Source of the DNA: Labilithrix sp.
GTDB taxonomy: Bacteria > Myxococcota_A > Polyangia > Polyangiales > Polyangiaceae
Assembly (NCBI GenBank): GCA_019637105.1
Contig: JAHBWF010000006.1
Location: 45,942-109,941 of the forward strand
Reading direction: 5' to 3'
Length of the DNA: 64,000 bases
Shown here: positions 18,649 through 27,755 of the stretch, piece after piece
How the letters are laid out: each line of letters opens with the position of its first letter
How positions within the stretch are numbered: position 1 is the stretch's first letter
The notes under the pieces: generated by a model
Database searches by the model: none
Seen by the model: only the letters and a program-made list of their open reading frames with translations
Told to the model about the DNA's origin: nothing
Position numbers and translations under genes: made by a program

Positions 18649-20124
18649 TCAGCTCGCCTCGCGGACGTCGAGCGGCCGATCGCCGAGCGGACGGACGAGC
18701 GCGTCGAGGACGCAGGGCCCCTCGCCCGACCTCCACGCGTAGAGGAGCGCCTCGTGGCGGTCGTCCTTCGCGTGGACGACGAGGTGCGTGCGCGCGGCCC
18801 GGTACACCTTCGCCGGATCCTCGGCCGGATCGGGCTCTTCCTCGGCCCACGAGCCGAGGTTGATGTACGTCGCGCCGTCGAGCGGCTTCGTCGTCGGCAC
18901 GTGCGTGTGGCCCATCACGACGAACGACGCCGGGAAGAGCTTCGCGAGCTCCCCCGCGCGCGCGCACATGAGCGTCGCGGGATCGACGTCGGGGCGCCCG
19001 CGCGAGAGCCGGACGTGGAGGAACGTCCACGCGAGCAGGAGCGCGATCGTCGCGTGGATCGCCCAGCCGCCGAGCTGCACGCGGAGGCTCGCGACGGCGA
19101 CGATCGCGACCACCATCACGACGAAGACCGACAGACGGTCGAGCATCACGCTCGCGAGCACGCCTCGCGGCGTCCGCCCGATCGGCGGGGCGTGCAGCGC
19201 GAGCGCGTCGCGGAGGCGCGCCTCGTCGATGCCCGTCCTCCGCGCGTGCGCGGCGAAGCGACGCTCGTGCTCGTCGCGCACGCGCGCTCCGTTCGGGCCG
19301 TCGTAGTCGCGGGCGATCCGACGCAGGACGAACACGGCGGTGAAGAAGCGCTTGAAGAGGCCCGCCGTGCCGCGCGCGCCGAGCATGAGCCCCCACGAGA
19401 TGTAGCTGGCGAGGCCTCGGTTCTCGTGGCCGTACTCCTTCATCCCCGGCGTCCGGCGCACGATGTAGCGGAGCAGCGTGTCGCTCAGCGACTGGAGCAC
19501 GCGGCGCGGATCGGTCGGCGAGAGCGGGGCGAAGACGAACGGCGTCGCGCAGAACGGATCGAACTGGTGGCCGTGCTCGATGTAGACGAGGCCCGCGCGG
19601 TGGAAGAACCAGGGCTCGAAGTCGACGCGTGCGGCGACCTCCTCGCGCGTCGCCCCTCCGGTCGTCAGGAGCGCGAGGAGATCCTCTTGCACCGTGTCCC
19701 AGTACATCTCGAGGTCGTGGTTTCCGCGGATGAACGTCACCGCGTTCCCGTCCGAGACGAACGCGGCGAGCTCGGCGAAGACGTCCGGGTGGCGGGACGC
19801 GACGCGCCTCAGCTTGAAGCGGACGTGGTCCTCGGCGCCGCCGAGCCCGAACGCCACCTCGGCGGGCGTGGGCTCGGTCGCCAGCTCGTCGCCCTCGGGC
19901 GGATCGATCGACATCCCGACGAAGTCGACGAAGTCGCCCGCGATCACCAGGCGCCAGCGCTCCGCCGGCGGAGCGACCCGGCGGTAGTGCGCGAGCATGG
20001 CGGCGAGGTCCGCGTCGATGCGCGTCGAGCGCGGCACGCTCGGGCCGCTGTCGTTGAGATCGCTCCCCAGGTGGACGTCGGAGAAGACGAGCAAGCTCTC
20101 GGTCGGCGAGGTGCGGCGACTCAC
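18649..20124 (-). CDS. Calcineurin-like metallophosphatase with membrane helices
   Basis: Predicted 491 residues from a GTG at 20124; earlier in-frame starts would add 44 residues of non-conserved sequence. The metallophosphatase motifs are all visible: VFSDVHLG (motif I), VIAGDFVDF (II), FIRGNHD (III), and after a long insertion MGHTHVP (V), ending in ATYINLGSW. The insertion (residues about 190-390) contains IEHGHQFDPF and two adjacent hydrophobic segments (about 330-375) that look like a membrane hairpin. Substrate unknown; lipid or nucleotide phosphate diesters are possible. Divergent from the phosphonate operon 254 bases away. Confidence 0.75.
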   Translation of the reverse strand: MSRRTSPTESLLVFSDVHLGSDLNDSGPSVPRSTRIDADLAAMLAHYRRVAPPAERWRLVIAGDFVDFVGMSIDPPEGDELATEPTPAEVAFGLGGAEDHVRFKLRRVASRHPDVFAELAAFVSDGNAVTFIRGNHDLEMYWDTVQEDLLALLTTGGATREEVAARVDFEPWFFHRAGLVYIEHGHQFDPFCATPFVFAPLSPTDPRRVLQSLSDTLLRYIVRRTPGMKEYGHENRGLASYISWGLMLGARGTAGLFKRFFTAVFVLRRIARDYDGPNGARVRDEHERRFAAHARRTGIDEARLRDALALHAPPIGRTPRGVLASVMLDRLSVFVVMVVAIVAVASLRVQLGGWAIHATIALLLAWTFLHVRLSRGRPDVDPATLMCARAGELAKLFPASFVVMGHTHVPTTKPLDGATYINLGSWAEEEPDPAEDPAKVYRAARTHLVVHAKDDRHEALLYAWRSGEGPCVLDALVRPLGDRPLDVREAS

Positions 20125-20378
20125 GGCACCGATGGATCTACTCGGGCTCGGCTCGCCGGCGTCGGAACTTCGCAGGCAGCTCGCGCTTTCGGCGCGTCGA
20201 TGGGTGCTTCGCTTCGCGCCCGCGAAATCATTGAGGCCCCTAACCGCGAAGCCCATTTCGCGCCTCGCGGGACGGGCACGACCGTGAAGTCCGTGTTACG
20301 AGGGCGTTTCTCACAGTTTCGCGGGATCCTGTCGCGCTCGCTGCGACCAGGTTCGCGCTTTGCTTTGTCGGTGAGCAA

Positions 20379-22019
20379 ATGGTTCAACCACTTTCGAAGC
20401 CCCGTAAGACCACGGCCCTCAAGAGCATGCTGAAGGGCCCGGGCCTCCAGTTCCTGATGGAGGCTCACAACGGGCTCTCCGCGAAGATCGCCGAAGAGGC
20501 GGGCTTCGAGGGCATCTGGGGGAGCGGCCTGTCGATCTCCGCCGCGCTCGGCGTACGCGACAACAACGAGGCCAGCTGGACGCAGGTCCTCGAGGTCGTC
20601 GAGTTCATGGCGGACGCGACGACCGTGCCGATCTTGCTCGATGGGGACACCGGCTACGGCAACTTCAACTCGGCGCGCCGCCTCGTCACGAAGCTGGAGC
20701 AGCGCGGCGTCGCGGGCGTCTGCATCGAGGACAAGCTGTTCCCGAAGACGAACAGCTTCATCCGCGGGACGGCCCAGCCCCTCGCCGACATGCACGAGCA
20801 CGCCGGCAAGATCCGCGCGATGAAGGAGGCGCAGCGCGACGAGGACTTCGTCGTCGTCGCCCGCGTCGAGGCGCTCATCGCCGGCCACGGCCTCGAGGAG
20901 GCGCTCAAGCGCGGCGAGGAGTACCGCAAGGCCGGCGCCGACGCCGTGCTCATCCACTCGTCGAAGAAGAACGCCGCCGAGATCCTCGCGTTCTCGAAGG
21001 AGTGGGGCGACCGCCTCCCGCTCGTGATCGTCCCGACCAAGTACTACACGACGCCGACCGACGTCTTCCGCGAGGCGGGCAACATCAAGATCGTCATCTG
21101 GGCGAACCACCTGATGCGCTCGGCGCTCGCGACGATGCAGGCGACCGCGAAGCAGATCTTTGTCGACCAGTCCTTGGTGAACGTCGAGGAGAAGGTCGCG
21201 CCGCTCGCCGACGTCTTCCGCCTCCAGGGCGAGAGCGAGCTCGAGCAGGCGGAGAAGGCCTACCTCCCGCAGGGCGGCGTCGTCACGCGCGGCATCGTCC
21301 TCGCGGCGGGCCGCGGCGACGAGCTCGGCGAGCTCGTCAAGGACAAGCCGAAGTGCATGGTGCCGATCGCGGGCAAGCCGATCCTCGGCCACATCCTCGA
21401 CGCGTACCGCTCGGCCAACGTGCGCGACCTCGTCGTCGTGCGCGGCTTCGCGAAGGAGGCCGTCAACCTCCCGGGCGCGACCTACGTCGACAACGACGCC
21501 TTCGCCACGACGGGGGAGGTCGCCTCGCTCGCGGCCGCGAAGGCCTCGCTCGAGGGCTCGGCCTGCCTCGTCTCCTACGGCGACGTCGTCTTCAAGAAGC
21601 ACGTCCTCGACGAGCTCCTCGACGCCGAGGGCGACTTCGTGGTGGCGGTCGACTCGCTGCCCGCGCAGGAGGGCGCGGACTCCAAGCCGCGCCGCGCCGA
21701 CTGGACGATCTGCAGCGAGCCGCACTCGAGGAAGACGCTCCTCGGCAACGTCACGCTGAAGGACATGGCGACGGCGCCGGACACCCCGGGCATCACCGGC
21801 GAGTGGACGGGCATCCTCAAGACGAGCGCCGCCGGCAGCAAGGTCCTCGCCGAGATGATCGGGAAGCTCCCCGAGACCGAGCTCGCGAAGCTCTCGATGC
21901 CCGATCTGCTCCGCCGCCTCGTCAAGGACGGCAAGACCGTGCGCGTCGTCTACTCGCGGGGCGGGTGGCTCGACGTCAACACGCTCGGCGACGTCGTGAA
22001 GGGCGGCGCGTTCAAATGA
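20379..22019 (+). CDS. aepX: Phosphoenolpyruvate mutase fused to a nucleotidyltransferase
   Basis: Predicted 546 residues, two enzymes in one chain. Residues 1-290 are PEP mutase: [12 protein letters not shown] (metal-binding region) and the diagnostic [11 protein letters not shown] (E117 onward) that separates true mutases from isocitrate-lyase relatives. It makes the C-P bond, PEP to phosphonopyruvate. Residues about 300-546 are a nucleotidyltransferase with [28 protein letters not shown] split over the usual signature and a [11 protein letters not shown] metal site. CTP:phosphonate cytidylyltransferases (PntC) fused to AepX are known, so formation of CMP-aminoethylphosphonate is the likely second activity. 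First gene of a coupled operon. Confidence 0.9.
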   Translation: MVQPLSKPRKTTALKSMLKGPGLQFLMEAHNGLSAKIAEEAGFEGIWGSGLSISAALGVRDNNEASWTQVLEVVEFMADATTVPILLDGDTGYGNFNSARRLVTKLEQRGVAGVCIEDKLFPKTNSFIRGTAQPLADMHEHAGKIRAMKEAQRDEDFVVVARVEALIAGHGLEEALKRGEEYRKAGADAVLIHSSKKNAAEILAFSKEWGDRLPLVIVPTKYYTTPTDVFREAGNIKIVIWANHLMRSALATMQATAKQIFVDQSLVNVEEKVAPLADVFRLQGESELEQAEKAYLPQGGVVTRGIVLAAGRGDELGELVKDKPKCMVPIAGKPILGHILDAYRSANVRDLVVVRGFAKEAVNLPGATYVDNDAFATTGEVASLAAAKASLEGSACLVSYGDVVFKKHVLDELLDAEGDFVVAVDSLPAQEGADSKPRRADWTICSEPHSRKTLLGNVTLKDMATAPDTPGITGEWTGILKTSAAGSKVLAEMIGKLPETELAKLSMPDLLRRLVKDGKTVRVVYSRGGWLDVNTLGDVVKGGAFK

Positions 22020-22068
22020 GCTCGCCGGCGATGCGCGCCTCGCGGCGGTCGGGAGGCGGGGTGCCGTC

Positions 22069-23226
22069 GTGATCGAGGCGAAGTCGTTCGTCGAGACGGC
22101 CAAGCTGGCGGGCTTCTCCCTCTACACGGGGGTCCCCTGCTCGTACGTGAAGCCGTTCATCAACTACGTCATCGACGCTCCGGACCTCTCGTACGTCGGC
22201 GCCGCGAACGAGGGCGACGCCGTCGCGATCGCGACCGGCGCCGAGCTCGGCGGCCGGCGCGCGATCGTGATGATGCAGAACTCGGGGCTCGGCAACGCCG
22301 TCTCCCCGCTCACCTCGCTCAACGCGATCTTCAAGATCCCGACGCTCCTCATCGTCACGCTCCGCGGCGAGCCGGGCGGGCCGAAGGACGAGCCGCAGCA
22401 CGAGCTCATGGGTCAGATCACGACCAAGATGCTCGAGACGATGAACGTCGCCTGGTCCTTCTTCCCCACGGAGGAGGGCGAGGTCGCCGGCGCGCTCGAG
22501 AGGGCCGTCTCGCACATGGCGAAGACGGAGCTGCCGTACGCGTTCGTGATGAAGAAGGACAGCGTCGCCCCGCACAAGCTGACGTCGCGCCCGACGGCCC
22601 GCGAGCTGCCGCCGGCGCCGGCGTCGGCAGAGGTCGCCTTCCCGGCGAACGCGAGCGATCGCCCGACGCGCGCCGAGGCGCTCCAGGCGGTGCAGCGCGT
22701 GACGGCGACGGACCTCGTCGTCGCCACGACCGGCTTCACCGGGCGCGAGCTCTACGCCTGCGAGGACCGGCCGAACCAGCTCTACATGGTCGGCTCGATG
22801 GGCTGCGCGTCCGTCTTCGGGCTCGGGCTCGCCCAGGCGCGCCCGGACCGGCGCGTCGTCGTCCTCGACGGCGACGGCGCCCTCCTGATGCGCCTCGGCG
22901 GCCTGGCGACCATCGGCTACGAGCGCCCGCAGAACCTCGTCCACGTGCTCCTCGACAACGAGGCGCACGACTCCACCGGCACGCAGTCGACGGTGACCCA
23001 CTCGGTCGACCTCGGCGGCTGCGCGCGCGCCTGCGGTTACCCGACCGTCCAGCGCGTCACGACCGCCGGCGAGCTCGAGGCCGCCCTCGCCGATCGGACC
23101 GCGGGCCTCCGCTTCATCCACCTCAAGACGAAGCCCGGCGCGCCCGCGGACCTCGTGCGTCCGAAGGTCACGCCGCGCGAGGTCGCGGCGCGCCTCCGCG
23201 CGCACCTGAAGGAGGCCTCGGCGTGA
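22069..23226 (+). CDS. aepY: Phosphonopyruvate decarboxylase
   Basis: Predicted 385 residues from a GTG at 22069 with GGGAGG about 12 bases upstream. Decarboxylates phosphonopyruvate to phosphonoacetaldehyde, pulling the unfavourable mutase step forward. Thiamine-diphosphate enzyme features: the conserved start GFSLYTGVPCSYVKPFIN, catalytic Glu region ANEGDAVAIATG, MMQNSGLGNAVSPLTSL, and the C-terminal TPP motif VLDGDGALLMRLGGLATIG followed by DNEAHDSTG. Located 49 bases after aepX and overlapping the next gene by four bases. Confidence 0.94.
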   Translation: MIEAKSFVETAKLAGFSLYTGVPCSYVKPFINYVIDAPDLSYVGAANEGDAVAIATGAELGGRRAIVMMQNSGLGNAVSPLTSLNAIFKIPTLLIVTLRGEPGGPKDEPQHELMGQITTKMLETMNVAWSFFPTEEGEVAGALERAVSHMAKTELPYAFVMKKDSVAPHKLTSRPTARELPPAPASAEVAFPANASDRPTRAEALQAVQRVTATDLVVATTGFTGRELYACEDRPNQLYMVGSMGCASVFGLGLAQARPDRRVVVLDGDGALLMRLGGLATIGYERPQNLVHVLLDNEAHDSTGTQSTVTHSVDLGGCARACGYPTVQRVTTAGELEAALADRTAGLRFIHLKTKPGAPADLVRPKVTPREVAARLRAHLKEASA

Positions 23227-24284
23227 TCCTCCTGAACCCCGGCCCCGTCTCGATGACCGCCAAGGTCCGCGCCGCGCTCGCCGGCGAGGACGTCTGCCAC
23301 CGCGAGCCCGAGTTCAAGGCGCTCGTCGGCCGGGTGCGCGAGAAGATCTCGGGCGTCTACGGGGCCGCGGGCTTCACGCCGGTGCTGATCGGCGGATCGG
23401 GCACGGCGGCCGTCGAGACGATGCTCTCGGTGATCGGCCCGACGACCCGATCGCTCGTGGTCGCGAACGGCGTCTACGGCGAGCGCATGGCCGCGATGCT
23501 GCGCGCTCAGAACAAGGCCCACGACGTCGTGACGGCGCCGTGGACGAGCGGGATGGACCTCGCCGCCGCCGAGAGGGCGATCCGCGGCGGCTCGTTCGGC
23601 CACGTGCTCGCGGTCCATCACGAGACCACGACCGGCCGCCTCAACGACCTCGCCTCCCTCGGCGCGCTCTGTAAGGAGGCCGGCGTCCCCCTGCTCGTCG
23701 ACGCCGTCTCGAGCTTCGCCGGCGAGGACATCCGCTGGGACGAGTGGAACATCGAGGCCGCCGCGGCGACCGCCAACAAGTGCGTCCACGGCGCGCCCGG
23801 CGTGTCGTTCGTGCTCGTCAAGGACGCCGCGCTCGCGCGGCCGAGCGGCGCTACGAGCGTCTACCTCGATCTTCACCGCCACGCGGCCGACCAGGCGAAG
23901 GGCTCGACGCCGTTCACGCTGCCGACCCACGTGACCTTCGCGTTCGACGCGGCGCTGGACGAGCTCGCCGCGTCCGGCGGCTGGAAGGCGCGCCACGCGA
24001 CCTACGTCGCGCGCTCCAACCGCGTCCGCTCGACGCTCCGTGAGCTGGGCGTCGCCTACCTGCTCGATGACGAGAGCGTGTACGGCGCGACGTTGACGTC
24101 GTTCCGCTTGCCGGAGGGAAAGACCTACGAGGCGCTGCACGCGCGCCTCAAGGGCGACGGGTTCGTCATCTACGCAGGACAAGGGAAGTTCGATGGAGCC
24201 ATCTTCCGCATCGCGGTCATGGGCGAGATCACGGAGCGCGACGTCGACCGACTCGTCGCCTCGCTCCGCGCCGCCCTCGGCTGA
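23223..24284 (+). CDS. phnW: 2-aminoethylphosphonate:pyruvate transaminase
   Basis: Predicted 353 residues; GTG start overlaps the aepY stop (GTGA). Class V PLP aminotransferase that, run in the synthetic direction, converts phosphonoacetaldehyde to 2-aminoethylphosphonate (AEP). Marks: start ILLNPGPVSMTAKVRAAL, CHREPEFKALV, GGSGTAAVETML, HHETTTGRLND, the PLP Asp in VDAVSSFAGED and the PLP-binding lysine in ATANKCVHGAPG (Lys about 186). In this operon the direction is biosynthetic rather than AEP degradation because PEP mutase and decarboxylase precede it. Confidence 0.93.
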   Translation: MILLNPGPVSMTAKVRAALAGEDVCHREPEFKALVGRVREKISGVYGAAGFTPVLIGGSGTAAVETMLSVIGPTTRSLVVANGVYGERMAAMLRAQNKAHDVVTAPWTSGMDLAAAERAIRGGSFGHVLAVHHETTTGRLNDLASLGALCKEAGVPLLVDAVSSFAGEDIRWDEWNIEAAAATANKCVHGAPGVSFVLVKDAALARPSGATSVYLDLHRHAADQAKGSTPFTLPTHVTFAFDAALDELAASGGWKARHATYVARSNRVRSTLRELGVAYLLDDESVYGATLTSFRLPEGKTYEALHARLKGDGFVIYAGQGKFDGAIFRIAVMGEITERDVDRLVASLRAALG

Positions 24285-25263
24285 CGCCGCCAGGGCGCGA
24301 TCGCGCGTCGACTCGACCTTCCCGGACGCCGCCGCGCCGCGGTCCGGCGCGCTCGAGGCCGCCGAGCACCTCGAGGACGTCTCCGGCGTCCACGTGCCGT
24401 CGTCGGTCGTCGACTCGATCATCGAGTCGACGTGCGATCCGCCGAACCGCTTCTACCGCTACCCGGCCGCCCGCGCGCTCCTGCCGATCCTCGGCCGCAT
24501 CCCGTGGCTGACGCCGAACCACGTCACGTACACGCACATCGCCTTCGGGCTCGCGGCGGCGCTGCTCGTCGCGTTCACCGAGGGGAGGGGCTGGCTCGTC
24601 CTCGCGTTCGTCCTCTGCGAAGTGCGGATGATCCTCGACTGCTTCGACGGTGTGCTCGCGCGCGCGCGCGGCACGTCGTCCCCGTTCGGCCGCGCCCTCG
24701 ACGAGATCGCCGACTCGATCGCGTTCATCACGCTCGCGTGCGCGATGACCTACCGGCTCTCGCTCGGGACGCCCGGCGTGGTGCTCGTCTGCACGATGCT
24801 CGCGTGCGGCGGGCTCTGCGCGAACGCCTGGGACTTCTACAAGCGCAAGCTCACCTTCGCCCTCCGCGAGGGCAAGGACGGCGTGCTCGACGAGATCCGC
24901 CACAAGAAGGCGCTCATCGAGAGCGGCGAGGGCACGTTCCTCGGCTACTGGGGCGTCTACTTCGACTGCTTCCAGGTCCTCCTCTACGAGGTGCGCCCGA
25001 AGGACGCCGACGCCGTGTCGGTCATTCGCGCGCGCGCGAACGATCCGCAGTTCCGCCGCTTCGCGTCCCTCCTGTCGTTCGTCTCCTTCGACAACGGGCT
25101 CGGGATCCTCCACGTCGGCGCGCTCACGGGGCTCTTCCTCGAGGCGGAGGTCTTCGCGCTCGGCTACGCCGTGTTCATGTGGACCTCGACGATGATCCTC
25201 GCCCGCATGGTCCTCCGCACCTACCCGTCCCCCGAGAGCCGCCGGAACGAGCGCACCCCATGA
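24193..25263 (+). CDS. CDP-alcohol phosphatidyltransferase-family enzyme (probable AEP lipid transferase)
   Basis: Predicted 356 residues if the ATG at 24193 is used, overlapping phnW by 92 bases; a GTG at 24394 would give 289 residues and retain the whole domain, so the start is uncertain. The diagnostic motif DCFDGVLARARG...GRALDEIAD (D-x2-D-G-x2-A-R...G-x3-D-x3-D, first Asp about 149) is complete, with several transmembrane helices around it. Family members join an alcohol or lipid to a CDP-activated partner with loss of CMP. In this operon the natural donor is CMP-AEP, giving a phosphonolipid; that is inference from context. Confidence 0.8.
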   Translation: MEPSSASRSWARSRSATSTDSSPRSAPPSADAARARSRVDSTFPDAAAPRSGALEAAEHLEDVSGVHVPSSVVDSIIESTCDPPNRFYRYPAARALLPILGRIPWLTPNHVTYTHIAFGLAAALLVAFTEGRGWLVLAFVLCEVRMILDCFDGVLARARGTSSPFGRALDEIADSIAFITLACAMTYRLSLGTPGVVLVCTMLACGGLCANAWDFYKRKLTFALREGKDGVLDEIRHKKALIESGEGTFLGYWGVYFDCFQVLLYEVRPKDADAVSVIRARANDPQFRRFASLLSFVSFDNGLGILHVGALTGLFLEAEVFALGYAVFMWTSTMILARMVLRTYPSPESRRNERTP

Positions 25264-26069
25264 AGCAGCAGATCGACAAGGCCATCATCCTCGCGGCAGG
25301 AATGGGCAAGCGCATCTCGAAGGCGCCGGCCGCGGCGAACACACCGAAGCCGCTCTTGCCGCTCGACGACAGCGGGCTGACGTTCCTCGACTGGCACCTC
25401 CGCGCGCTCTCCGCGAGCGGCGCCAAGGAGATTTACCTCGTCGGCAGCGCGGTCACCTACGGCACGCGCCTCGCCGCGATGGAGAAGATCCCGGCGACCT
25501 GGATCTTGAACGACTTCCCCGGCGAGCAGTCGGGGAGCGGACACTCGACGCACCTCGCGTTCACCAGCGAGCACCGGATCCTCGACGGCAGGTCGCGCGT
25601 CGTCCTGATGGACGCCGACGTCGTCTACGATCCGTCGCTCTTCGCCGAGCTCGCGGGCGCGCCCGGGCCACGCTCGAAGACGCTCGTCTGCAGCAAATTC
25701 CGCGAGACCGACGAGGAGGTCATGGTCTTCGCCGACGAGCGCGACGGCGCCCCGCGCGTTCACGGCAAGGGGCTCCTCGGCTCGCCGCTCGTGCGCGGGA
25801 TGCGCTGCCTCGGAGAGGCGACGGGGCTGCTCTTGCTCGAGCCGGAGGACCACGCGCTCTGGTTGTCCGCCGCCGCGTGGTGCATGCAGTTCTCGACCGC
25901 CAAGACGCGGAGCGAGCACGAGGACATCACGCAACGGCTGATGATCGCGCGCGCGCTCGACGCCGTCTCGTTCGACGACGACCAGCGCTGCATGGAGTGC
26001 GACACGCCCGAGGAGTACGAGGTGGTGCGCGCCGAGATGGTCCCGCGCTGGCGGCCGCGCCTGCCCTGA
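25260..26069 (+). CDS. Nucleotidyltransferase (second of the phosphonate operon)
   Basis: Predicted 269 residues, ATG overlapping the previous stop by four bases. Opens with AIILAAGMGKRISKAP and NTPKPLLPL, the NTP-transferase signature, with the metal-binding LMDADVVYD near residue 120 and a conserved C-terminal EHEDITQRLM. It is distinct from the domain fused to the PEP mutase, so the operon encodes two nucleotidyltransferases. Possible roles: the true phosphonate cytidylyltransferase, activation of a second headgroup, or supply of a CDP-linked acceptor. Nothing in the sequence decides between them. Confidence 0.8.
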   Translation: MKQQIDKAIILAAGMGKRISKAPAAANTPKPLLPLDDSGLTFLDWHLRALSASGAKEIYLVGSAVTYGTRLAAMEKIPATWILNDFPGEQSGSGHSTHLAFTSEHRILDGRSRVVLMDADVVYDPSLFAELAGAPGPRSKTLVCSKFRETDEEVMVFADERDGAPRVHGKGLLGSPLVRGMRCLGEATGLLLLEPEDHALWLSAAAWCMQFSTAKTRSEHEDITQRLMIARALDAVSFDDDQRCMECDTPEEYEVVRAEMVPRWRPRLP

Positions 26070-26116
26070 CGGCCTCCGTTCGACGGAGGACGCCCGCCGT
26101 GCGACGATGGGGCCCG

Positions 26117-26869
26117 ATGCGCCGGCTCGTCGCTCTCGCCTCCTTCGTCGCGGTCGCGGGCAGCGCGCTCGCGTGCGGTCGCGTCCTCGACGATCTGGAC
26201 GAGGCGGCGCCGAGCGACGAGGCGGCGCCGAGCGACGCGGCGCCAGGCGACGCGCCCACGCCCGACGCCGGCCGGCCGGACGCCGACGCGCCTTCGGCCG
26301 ACGGCGGCGCCTGTCGGCCCCTCGTCTTCGAAGGCTTCGAGGCGGACGACTGGACGCCGACGGCCGGCTGGACGCTCGCGAAAGCAAGCGCCGACGTCAC
26401 GGTGGTCGAACCCTCCCGCGCGAGCGACAAGGCGCTGCATATCCGGCTCACCGCCGCCGACGGCTTCGTCCGATTGTCGCGGATGCTCACGGGTTCGTGC
26501 GGCCTCACGGTCGACTTCTGGATGATGCGCGCGGGCGGCTCCGACGACAGGGTCACCGTGCTCGAGCTGGTCGGCGACGAACGGGCCCGGTCCCTCGTGA
26601 TCGAAAACGGCAGCCTGCGCGTCGAGCGCGAGGGCAAGCCCCCGCTCCAGCTCGTGTCGGACTTCGGCGAGGGGACCTGGCACCGCATCACGGTTCGGTA
26701 CGAGGCCTCGGGGGCGATGAAGGTCACGGCCGGGACGGCGACGGTCACCCTCGAGCCGAGTGACGGCCCGGCGAACCCGATCGAGAACGTCAGCCTCGGC
26801 GTCCTCGGCTGGATCGGCGGCGCTTTCCCCGAGAGCGCGCTGCTCTTCGACGACATCCGGATCGAGTGA
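26117..26869 (+). CDS. Lipoprotein with a concanavalin/LamG-like domain
   Basis: Predicted 250 residues: signal peptide with lipobox GSALAC, a linker of repeated AAPSDEAAPSDAAPGDA and PDAG units to residue 60, then a beta-sandwich of the LamG/concanavalin-A-like type (FEGFEADDWTPTAGW, KALHIRL, LTVDFWMMRAGG, WHRITVRYEASGAM, and closing SALLFDDIRIE). Such modules bind sugars or proteins at the surface. A GTG 18 bases earlier is an alternative start. Codon use matches the neighbours. Not obviously connected to the phosphonate operon, from which it is separated by 47 bases. Confidence 0.65.
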   Translation: MRRLVALASFVAVAGSALACGRVLDDLDEAAPSDEAAPSDAAPGDAPTPDAGRPDADAPSADGGACRPLVFEGFEADDWTPTAGWTLAKASADVTVVEPSRASDKALHIRLTAADGFVRLSRMLTGSCGLTVDFWMMRAGGSDDRVTVLELVGDERARSLVIENGSLRVEREGKPPLQLVSDFGEGTWHRITVRYEASGAMKVTAGTATVTLEPSDGPANPIENVSLGVLGWIGGAFPESALLFDDIRIE

Positions 26870-26945
26870 CATCGCGGCGGTGACGCCGCGCCGCGCGCTC
26901 CGTTCGACGTTTGCATCCAGCTATCCCTTAAGGAATAATCCGACC

Positions 26946-27641
26946 ATGCCTAGGCCGGGCCGGGTCTCCGCCTCCCTCGCGCTCGTCGGGGCCTGCGCGC
27001 TCGTCGGGGCCTGCGCGCGCGGCGAGCCGGTCGTGGACGCGAGCACGACCGGCGCGCCGTCCCCGGAGACCGTGCGCGTCGGGATCGGTCACGACGGGCG
27101 AGTGACGTTCGACGGCAAGGCGGTCACGGGCGCGGAGCTGGGCGACCGCGTGCGCGACGCCGCGCGCGCGCAGCCGAAGCTCGAGCTCGTCGTCGACGCC
27201 GAGCGGGACGCGTCGTTCCAGCTCGTGATGTCCGTGGTCGAGCGCCTGCGGGCGGCGGGCGCGGCGCGCATCGCGTTCGGGAGCGTGCTCGGCGCGCCGC
27301 CGGCGGGTGCGGCGCGCGAGGACGCGGAGCGCCTCGGAGGCCCCGTGAGCGGCCCGCCTCCCACGCCGCGCGCGTCGATCCCCGCCGGCACGAAGTGGGA
27401 CTGCGCGTTCCCGCGAGCGGGGGGGCGCGACGGCGGGAGCGCGAACGTCCTCGTCCGCGTGCACGTCGAGAGCGACGGGAGGCCCCTGAGCGTCGACGTG
27501 CTCGAGGATCCGGGCGCGGGCTTCGGTGAAGCCGCCAAGGCGTGCGCGCTCGCCAAGGCGTACGAGGCCGCGCGCGACGTGAACGGACAGCCGATCCGGT
27601 CGACGACGTACCCGTTCTACGTGCGCTTCGTCACGCGCTGA
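26946..27641 (+). CDS. Lipoprotein combining ExbD/TolR-like and TonB C-terminal-like domains
   Basis: Predicted 231 residues. Signal with lipobox LVGAC (the ten-residue block LVGACALVGA is itself a short repeat). Residues about 40-115 (VRVGIGHDGRVTFDGKAV, then LELVVDAERDASFQLVMSVV) match the periplasmic part of ExbD/TolR, where a DG..DG strand is followed by a V(D)A(D) strand and a helix. Residues about 140-231 (ANVLVRVHVESDGRPLSVDV, ACALAKAYEAARD, TTYPFYVRF) follow the TonB C-terminal pattern. There is no ExbD transmembrane helix; the lipid anchor replaces it. Such a fusion would be unusual; both assignments rest on motif and fold pattern. The ATG at 26946 lies after an AAGGA site in an AT-rich leader. 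Confidence 0.55.
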   Translation: MPRPGRVSASLALVGACALVGACARGEPVVDASTTGAPSPETVRVGIGHDGRVTFDGKAVTGAELGDRVRDAARAQPKLELVVDAERDASFQLVMSVVERLRAAGAARIAFGSVLGAPPAGAAREDAERLGGPVSGPPPTPRASIPAGTKWDCAFPRAGGRDGGSANVLVRVHVESDGRPLSVDVLEDPGAGFGEAAKACALAKAYEAARDVNGQPIRSTTYPFYVRFVTR

Positions 27642-27684
27642 TCGCGCCGCGGCGAGCCGCGGGAGTCCCGCTCACCCACAGCGC

Positions 27685-27720
27685 CGAGGCGCCGGTGCTC
27701 GGGGGAGCAGCGGCGCCTCG
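27685..27720. terminator. Large hairpin between convergent genes
   Basis: A perfect 10-bp inverted repeat (cgaggcgccg/cggcgcctcg) with a further paired TGCT/AGCA inside, followed at 27724-27737 by the palindrome gggctcgcgagccc. It lies between the ends of the ExbD/TonB-like gene and icd, so it may terminate both directions. No T-tract. Confidence 0.5.
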
Positions 27721-27755
27721 CGCGGGCTCGCGAGCCCTGGGCTCACCGAGCCGAT

